Part shown: one piece after another, positions 61,601-64,000 of the stretch | Layout of the letters: the number at the start of each line of letters is the position of its first letter | Position numbering within the stretch: the stretch's first letter is position 1 | Source of the DNA: Phycisphaerae bacterium | Lineage (GTDB): Bacteria; Planctomycetota; Phycisphaerae; Tepidisphaerales; Tepidisphaeraceae | Length of the DNA: 64,000 bases | Reading direction: 5' to 3' | NCBI GenBank assembly: GCA_026004655.1 | Contig: BPJO01000012.1 | Location: 1 to 64,000, forward strand | Notes under the pieces: generated by a model | Told to the model about the DNA's origin: nothing | The model's database searches: none | Seen by the model: the letters and a program-made list of their open reading frames with translations, nothing else | Program-made: the position numbers and the translations under genes

Positions 61601-63961
61601 TAATTCGAGCCCCTTTAACCGGACCCGGTCGCCGGAGGCATCCGTCAGGGACAGGTTTGTCAGGGACAGATTTGCTTGAAGCCCTTGATCCACGTGCCGG
61701 ATATCGCCTTTAGCTTGGAACTGAAATATTCCTTGTTGCAGGACCGGGTCAAAACCAAGGGTGTTCAGTAAGGGTCGAAACCCGTCTAGCGTGATCCCGT
61801 CGGAGTTTCCGGAAAGGTCAAAGGCTAACGACTGTCCTGTCGGAGTTACCGTACCATTAATCGCCAGGTGGTCGAGGTTACCGGGGGATTGTAAAGAAAC
61901 CGCGATCGTGCCGGGTTCGGAAGTGTGCGCGGAGGGGTCGAGGGTTAGATATTCGACCCGCGCGTTCACGTCCACCAGTTTGTAGGAGACAGCCGGTTTC
62001 ACCGCAGCGTCCTGGACGATGAGTGATACATTCCCCCACGTCAGTTGTTCGATTCGTACTGACGGAAGCCGAAAAGGTGTTTGTGTTGACGAAGACGCAG
62101 TTGCTGTAGGCGCAAGAGTGTTAGGGGTATGATTTATTGGTTGGATCTGCGAAGGATCAAACCGGAATCCGAACGCGGTGATCGATCCGTCGGATGACCG
62201 GGTCAAAGACATGGTGGGTCCGCGAATATCGACATTTCCCAGAACCAGTTCGGATCCATCTCGAGCAATCCGGATGTTTGAGGCATCGACCTGATCGAAC
62301 ACAAACCATTCGTGGGCTTTGTCGGTCAACCGAAGGTCTTTCAGACGAAAGGCGGTCTGGATTGTCGGTTGGCTGAAAGGATCGACCTCAAAAGTCATCG
62401 TCGCGGTCAGGTCGGCATGATCCAGAACGCGAGTGATGCCCAGAGGCCGGAGGTAAGGATCGAGCACAGCTCCGGTGATACCCGATAGATGGGCATTCAG
62501 GTCCAGTGTTTTGGTCGAAGGCGCTGCTCGAATATCCCCGTTGAGACGTACCGACTCAGCCAACCCCGAAGCGCTTGCGACAAACTCAAATCGACTGACC
62601 TGATCGGACTTGGCAGGATCAGTGCTGATGTCGGTCAGCCGGATTTGATCCACGTCGAAGTAAATGTTTTGGGGCTCAGGGATTGCAAAATCGGTGAACT
62701 GAAACCCAACGTTGCGAATGACCAACGAATCCAGTTCGACCACCGGAAACCCGGACGTATCGGATGGGTCGCGGTTTTTTTCGGTAAAAGAGGTTGTCGC
62801 CGGAGAAGGCTTGGCTCGTTGCTCGATGGTGGTCGGTTCGGCACCAAAGGTGATTCCGGCAAAAGTCGGTCGTCCTTGCGGGTCGCGCATGGCGTAACCA
62901 CGCACACCATCGACAAGAACGTTATGAATGTGGATGTGTCCCGGAGCGGCAAAGGGAATGTCGACCGAAACGGTCTGAACCGAAGCGGCCTGACGCGAGT
63001 CGGCGGTAAGAAGGATGTCTTTGAGTTGAAGCTGAACGGTGACAGAAGTGACTGGTGCGTCAACCGGACGGGTAGCCGGGTCTCCGGCGGGGGTCATTCG
63101 CAGCTTGCCTCGGGCCGTTACGGAAATATCTTTCGACGACGGGGTCACCCCGAAAGCAGCCAGATATGTCTTCAAGGGTTGGAGATTCAATCCCAACATC
63201 CGCAAATCCAGATCGGCATTGACGAGTTTGTCACGGGAGGTCGCTTGGCCTTCCACGTACAATGCTCCAAGTACTTGTGGAGAATGAAGTTGCACTGAAA
63301 ATACGGTTTGAACATCTGGTTTCCCGATGTTCATCAGAATCACGTCCAGAAAAAACCGTACGTCGGTGGTCGGGTTCACCATTCGGTCCACAAAACGCGC
63401 CTCAGCCCGTTGAAGCCTCAAAATGTCGATCGACAATGGCGGTTCAAGCGGAATTTCCCTCGGTTGATCACCCGGCAAGGAGCGAGGTCTGTCCGAAGTC
63501 GAGAAAAAACGGTCCACCAAGGGCAAAGAACCGTCTGGAAAACGTTCGACCACAAGTGTGGTGTCCTCGGCTTCGGCTCGTTCCACATCCAATCGACCTT
63601 TCAGCAGACCCAGGGTCGACACCGCCCCACGACAATAACCAATGCTCAAGACCGGTTCGCCCCCCGATCGAGGCAACAAACGCAGATTCCAGATCCCCAC
63701 ATCCCCGCCAAGGAGATTGAAATCCAGTTTGTCATACCGAGCATCCAGATCGTATCGGGCCGCCACTTGTGTAAGGACCGTCGGCAGGAGCAACGGAACT
63801 AACGCCCGGACCACCACAAAACAAATCAATATCGTGGTCAACGCGACGATGATCCGACGACGCCATTTCTGACCCGTCGTGCGACTGTCCGACGTATCAG
63901 GTCTTGTCGGATTCGATATTGACGTGTCAGAAGAGGAAGTGGGTCCGGAGGATTCGGTCAT
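58634..63961 (-). CDS. Giant AsmA/DUF748 family inner-membrane protein
   Basis: 1775 residues. A Ser/Thr-rich cytoplasmic start (about 32 residues) leads to one membrane helix (RRIIVALTTILICFVVVRALVPLLL). The remainder is predicted in the periplasm and built of repeated beta segments of the AsmA/DUF748 kind, with phrases such as RLDVERAEAEDTTLVVERFPDGS, SIDILRLQRAEARFVDR and LSLDLPVVLRLQNLKLDSAELTFVD repeated along the chain. The end has the DUF748 closing domain (VVIEFEPGESTLTPDQILQID), then a coiled coil (LRKQKHDLQKQLVELSTQF). Such AsmA-like proteins are thought to bridge inner and outer membranes and carry phospholipids. It is nearly twice the usual DUF748 length. The start codon is 39 bp from the window edge. 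Confidence 0.88.
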   Translation of the reverse strand: MTESSGPTSSSDTSISNPTRPDTSDSRTTGQKWRRRIIVALTTILICFVVVRALVPLLLPTVLTQVAARYDLDARYDKLDFNLLGGDVGIWNLRLLPRSGGEPVLSIGYCRGAVSTLGLLKGRLDVERAEAEDTTLVVERFPDGSLPLVDRFFSTSDRPRSLPGDQPREIPLEPPLSIDILRLQRAEARFVDRMVNPTTDVRFFLDVILMNIGKPDVQTVFSVQLHSPQVLGALYVEGQATSRDKLVNADLDLRMLGLNLQPLKTYLAAFGVTPSSKDISVTARGKLRMTPAGDPATRPVDAPVTSVTVQLQLKDILLTADSRQAASVQTVSVDIPFAAPGHIHIHNVLVDGVRGYAMRDPQGRPTFAGITFGAEPTTIEQRAKPSPATTSFTEKNRDPSDTSGFPVVELDSLVIRNVGFQFTDFAIPEPQNIYFDVDQIRLTDISTDPAKSDQVSRFEFVASASGLAESVRLNGDIRAAPSTKTLDLNAHLSGITGAVLDPYLRPLGITRVLDHADLTATMTFEVDPFSQPTIQTAFRLKDLRLTDKAHEWFVFDQVDASNIRIARDGSELVLGNVDIRGPTMSLTRSSDGSITAFGFRFDPSQIQPINHTPNTLAPTATASSSTQTPFRLPSVRIEQLTWGNVSLIVQDAAVKPAVSYKLVDVNARVEYLTLDPSAHTSEPGTIAVSLQSPGNLDHLAINGTVTPTGQSLAFDLSGNSDGITLDGFRPLLNTLGFDPVLQQGIFQFQAKGDIRHVDQGLQANLSLTNLSLTDASGDRVRLKGLELNQALFHGQTVSVQGLVIDRPSVQVQRDEQGDLIIGGMKRITPVDAPPPPPADPTAPPFPSELSLDLPVVLRLQNLKLDSAELTFVDRSVRPAITLKPRLSLSVQNATVGTDSEPAAFDLDLDLPGVVEKMNARGTLRAAPDHQTLQVRVQGQGIGGELLTPYLPTGTRLNGDRNTFGASLGIEIQKHPQGGSRLDLTAKDIVIRPDADVPPAFSLDQARLQVNRIDLPGKVVDVEQISTKGLTVRVEKTDQGWVLPFALLGQDSSPGVVITKPASPIQPPSGQSLDVDQLIQAAKQTAPLVSVKKLDLGADELSLQTPGMVYPLSIRQLSVSGQDIRLLGDKPEQQPPFTIRLQTRVQNLVDSVVVRATLQPFSAEPQAGIRMDIDGIRGNQITGLLPSLANTIDGSGLTNGRFTSQIDTQLMFSRRGWFGIDLTRDIGARSLQVRDTYLTEADQPNPLLGVEQINVEQLRISQNPTQLTIKTVDIVRPSAHLWRDQAGIHLAGMTYRLPTGAQPENPPEPIPAGAEETPPSVSQDTTEVVQAVDQSFSDLTIQTLTVSGCDFLIEDRVGTPLTRLPFTNLDLEIKGLTTRAFRQDLPVRFSVFAESGKVPFFNPDGSQTTPRELFAQFMASGLLQVYPQPKGWLKTSLSGWDLRSVRGIAQQIGIEIGQGTLDFSADVRMDGSDTFEARLFPTLNSIRIKDSPDGKLTRLFQLSAAPAPLDVLIVTAEDADGALSLPTKVSYKTGQLDVGTIIRSATGSVGAQLLKAFAAVPAKALSLVGIDLSTEKDLSPVVIEFEPGESTLTPDQILQIDTIIDRLRKDPTLQITLEHRLGSSDYDLVNQRANPDPADAAALATRLRKQKHDLQKQLVELSTQFRLAMSGQDQDWATQLQGQLQSVSEKLSQTEDALDNAFELIRPGADRDSERRTKSAALELARWRLSTIRQPILDSGVKQIPDRVSGPRPTASVDPDSSQGRVVIRFGRRAKQ

Positions 63962-64000
63962 GGTTGTTTCTCAGTTTGTAGTGTCTGGCGCGATTCGGCT

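Noticed and set aside
1..64000. CRISPR arrays, transposons, integrases, rRNA and tRNA genes
   Set aside because: Looked for by eye on both strands; no regular direct repeats with spacers, no recombinase or transposase motifs, and no cloverleaf or rRNA core sequence were found.

Overview
The window looks like a piece of a Planctomycetota chromosome, most likely class Phycisphaerae. This rests on an exosortase with PEP-CTERM substrates, two planctomycete-style pseudopilins, a DEVD-box RNA helicase, a planctomycete-type porin, and a permease-repressor fusion of a kind known from the related Chlamydiae. No rRNA, tRNA, CRISPR array, integrase or transposase was recognised, so this is ordinary chromosome rather than a mobile island.

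Layout. 8-1448: a DEAD-box helicase broken by many indels at the window edge. 2140-6274 (minus): a TroA-type metal ABC operon (binding lipoprotein, ATPase, permease, permease fused to a DtxR/MntR-like repressor) behind an AT-rich dyad, divergent from an Hpt gene. 6844-8735: a long structured leader, a porin and a terminator. 8786-10389: rhomboid and SDH-family proteases. 10456-15629: a TadG-like protein, dxs, a DMT transporter, two small hypothetical genes and an acidic protein. 15808-21200 (minus): DinG-type helicase, DUF429 protein, MsbA-like exporter and an isolated MshEN domain. 21363-33662 (plus): oxidoreductase, Wza-like lipoprotein, exosortase, EpsI-like protein, a 1562-residue TPR protein and a Wzz/tyrosine kinase, i.e. 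the core of an exopolysaccharide and PEP-CTERM sorting locus without glycosyltransferases in view. 33818-39473: NuoI-like ferredoxin, quinone oxidoreductase, bactofilin-like protein, membrane protein, UbiD decarboxylase and a UvrC-like protein. 39601-42247: pseudopilin plus two PEP-CTERM proteins, the second resembling the Zur-repressed all3515 family. 42292-47858: hydrolase, purB, lipoprotein, trmB, MFS transporter. 47834-51417: pseudopilin, PEP-CTERM protein and diheme peroxidase. 52062-63961: HrpA-type helicase, U32 peptidase and a giant AsmA/DUF748 protein.

Two window-wide patterns stand out. First, at least nine frame breaks (a tenth is possible) lie in otherwise intact genes outside the edge helicase. 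Every one is repaired by removing a single base, mostly from a homopolymer, which points to base-calling insertions rather than decay. Second, many genes without a Shine-Dalgarno sequence have a -10-like hexamer whose first base lies only 12-18 nt before the start codon, which predicts leaderless or nearly leaderless mRNAs; exported and abundant proteins instead carry clear Shine-Dalgarno sites.

The most promising leads are the permease-repressor fusion with its dyad, the possible zinc-linked PEP-CTERM locus with shared TTGCATTTGT sites, and the structured porin leader. No wholly new multi-gene system could be demonstrated from sequence alone.
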